From Jiangella asiatica (GTDB lineage: Bacteria > Actinomycetota > Actinomycetes > Jiangellales > Jiangellaceae), in contig NZ_SMKZ01000005.1 in NCBI RefSeq assembly GCF_004349065.1, positions 1 to 64,000 on the forward strand: 64,000 nucleotides of DNA, read 5' to 3'. Both the position numbers and the translations under genes were made by a program. Under the pieces are notes generated by a model. The model had not been told where the DNA came from. It did not search any database and was given only the letters and a program-made list of their open reading frames with translations. Positions 62,968 through 64,000 of this stretch are shown here, piece after piece. The first letter of the stretch is position 1. Each line of letters opens with the position of its first letter.

Positions 62968-64000
62968 GTGCCGCAGATCAGAATCGCGCTCGCTCAAGTG
63001 AACCCCACGGTCGGTGCCCTGGAGGCGAACTCCGACGTGGTGGTCCGGATGACGGCGCACGCCGCGAGCCAGCACGCCCACCTCGTCGCGTTCCCGGAGA
63101 TGATGCTCACCGGCTACCCCGTCGAGGACCTCGCCCTGCGCGCGTCGTTCGTCGACGCCTCCCGCACCGCGCTGGAGAAGCTCGCCGTGCGGCTGGACTC
63201 CGAGGGCCTGGGCGCCACCGCCGTCGTCGTCGGATACCTGGGGCGCGACGACGCCACCGCCGGCGTGCGGCAGCTCGGCCGCCCCAAGGGGTCGCCGCAG
63301 AACGCCGTCGCCGTCCTCTACGGCGGCCGCGTCCTGGCCCGGCAGGCCAAGCACCACCTGCCCAACTACGGCGTGTTCGACGAGTTCCGGTACTTCGTGC
63401 CGGGCGACCACCTCGGCGTGTTCCGCCTGCACGGGGTCGACATCGCGCTAGCGGTCTGCGAGGACATCTGGCAGGACGGCGGGCCGGTCTCCGTCGCCCG
63501 CGAGGCCAGAGCCGGGCTGCTGCTCGTGGTCAACGGCTCGCCGTACGAACGCAACAAGGACGACACCCGGCTCGAGCTGGCCCGCCGCCGCGCCGCGGAC
63601 GCTCAGGCCACGCTCGCCTACGTCAACATGGTCGGCGGCCAGGACGAGCTGGTCTTCGACGGCGACTCCCTCATCGTCGCGCCCGACGGCGAACTGCTGG
63701 CCCGCGCGCCCCAGTTCGACGAGGGCTGCCTCGTCGTCGACCTGCGGCTGCCCGACGCGGTAGCGCCGGCGCCCCCGCCGTGGGGGGTGACACAGGAGCG
63801 CATCGCCGGGTTCGCCGTTCACCGCACCACGCTGACGACGGCGCCGCTGCCGGCGTACACCCCCGAGCCGGGTGCCGTCGCGCCGCGGCTCTCCGACCTG
63901 GCCGAGGTCTACGCGGCCATCGTCACCGGGCTGCGCGACTACGTCCGCAAGAACGGGTTCTCCTCGGTGGTGCTCGGGCTCTCCGGCGGCATCGACTCCG
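62968..64000 (+). CDS. nadE: Glutamine-dependent NAD+ synthetase (3' end outside window)
   Basis: The visible 344 residues hold the N-terminal amidase (nitrilase) domain with catalytic Glu in FPEMMLTGYP, Lys in ARQAKHHLPNYGVFDE and Cys in AVCEDIWQDG, and the start of the synthetase domain with the PP-loop SGGIDS at the window end. It converts deamido-NAD to NAD with glutamine. The GTG at 62968 is used; GGAGG immediately before it is too close to serve as a ribosome binding site, and a -10 hexamer stands 7 nt upstream. Confidence 0.95.
   Translation, partial: MPQIRIALAQVNPTVGALEANSDVVVRMTAHAASQHAHLVAFPEMMLTGYPVEDLALRASFVDASRTALEKLAVRLDSEGLGATAVVVGYLGRDDATAGVRQLGRPKGSPQNAVAVLYGGRVLARQAKHHLPNYGVFDEFRYFVPGDHLGVFRLHGVDIALAVCEDIWQDGGPVSVAREARAGLLLVVNGSPYERNKDDTRLELARRRAADAQATLAYVNMVGGQDELVFDGDSLIVAPDGELLARAPQFDEGCLVVDLRLPDAVAPAPPPWGVTQERIAGFAVHRTTLTTAPLPAYTPEPGAVAPRLSDLAEVYAAIVTGLRDYVRKNGFSSVVLGLSGGIDS

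Noticed and set aside
1-64000. CRISPR array, tRNA or prophage
   Set aside because: No regularly spaced direct repeats with unique spacers, no recognisable tRNA cloverleaf, and no phage or transposase genes were seen by eye; a tRNAscan or CRISPR search was not run.

Overview
This 64 kb window is chromosomal DNA of a high-GC Gram-positive bacterium (Actinomycetota). The signs are very GC-rich codon third positions, an actinobacterial cytochrome bcc-aa3 branch (ctaE-qcrCAB and ctaC-ctaD-ctaF), a GlnR-type operator in front of a type I glutamine synthetase, GlnE, the PspA-PspAA-HtpX-PspAB set, and many leaderless promoters with a TANNNT hexamer about 7 nt before the start codon. A Jiangella-like or neighbouring lineage would fit, but the sequence alone does not settle this. 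No tRNA, rRNA, CRISPR array, prophage or transposase gene was seen.

Layout. 1-5.1 kb: a tandem serpin pair (the first cut by the window edge), a two-component system, and a 44-residue membrane peptide behind a run of GTGACA repeats. 5.5-12.7 kb: a secreted NlpC/P60 hydrolase, a NYN-nuclease gene coupled to a zinc-ribbon gene, a DEDDh exonuclease/GIY-YIG fusion, a lone Lrp/AsnC sensor domain boxed in by inverted repeats, and trpD coupled to a receiver-only protein. 12.9-25 kb: the respiratory block, with ctaE-qcrC-qcrA-qcrB on the plus strand ending at a strong terminator and ctaC-ctaD-ctaF on the minus strand; miscellaneous genes lie between them. 25-30.5 kb: cysteine desulfurase plus a TusA-like carrier, an A-type Fe-S protein, glycerate kinase and quinolinate synthase. 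30.5-33.3 kb: the envelope-stress operon. 33.4-39.5 kb: DUF3043, acetyltransferase, aldo/keto reductase, MFS, GcvT and phosphoesterase genes. 39.6-46 kb: leucyl aminopeptidase, Lpd, a two-lipoyl-domain E2 and an SDR. 46-54.6 kb: a membrane-anchored pseudokinase, a VTT protein, a peptidase E-like hydrolase, a BCCT transporter, LipB-LipA, DUF4191 and RDD proteins. 54.7-64 kb: a nitrogen block (glnA, glnE, glnA2 with a class I amidotransferase, nadE) that contains a fluoride-export operon (crcB-DUF190-crcB).

Themes. LipB and LipA make and transfer the lipoyl groups used by the E2, Lpd and GcvT systems. The Fe-S genes can supply sulfur and clusters to LipA, NadA and the Rieske protein. GlnR (predicted site), GlnE and the adenylylation tyrosine of GlnA form a nitrogen control circuit. 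NadA and glutamine-dependent NadE bracket NAD synthesis.

Most notable non-coding signals: a probable fluoride riboswitch whose 3' strand can also pair with the crcB ribosome binding site; a four-part GlnR operator; a dispersed intergenic repeat family with 19-bp terminal inverted repeats (four copies, two flanking a single gene); a second family of GTTGATCA-containing hairpins between genes; an IdeR/DtxR-like box before ctaE; and helically phased GTGACA repeats. I found no large undescribed multi-gene system. The repeat families and the small-gene contexts are the least explained parts.
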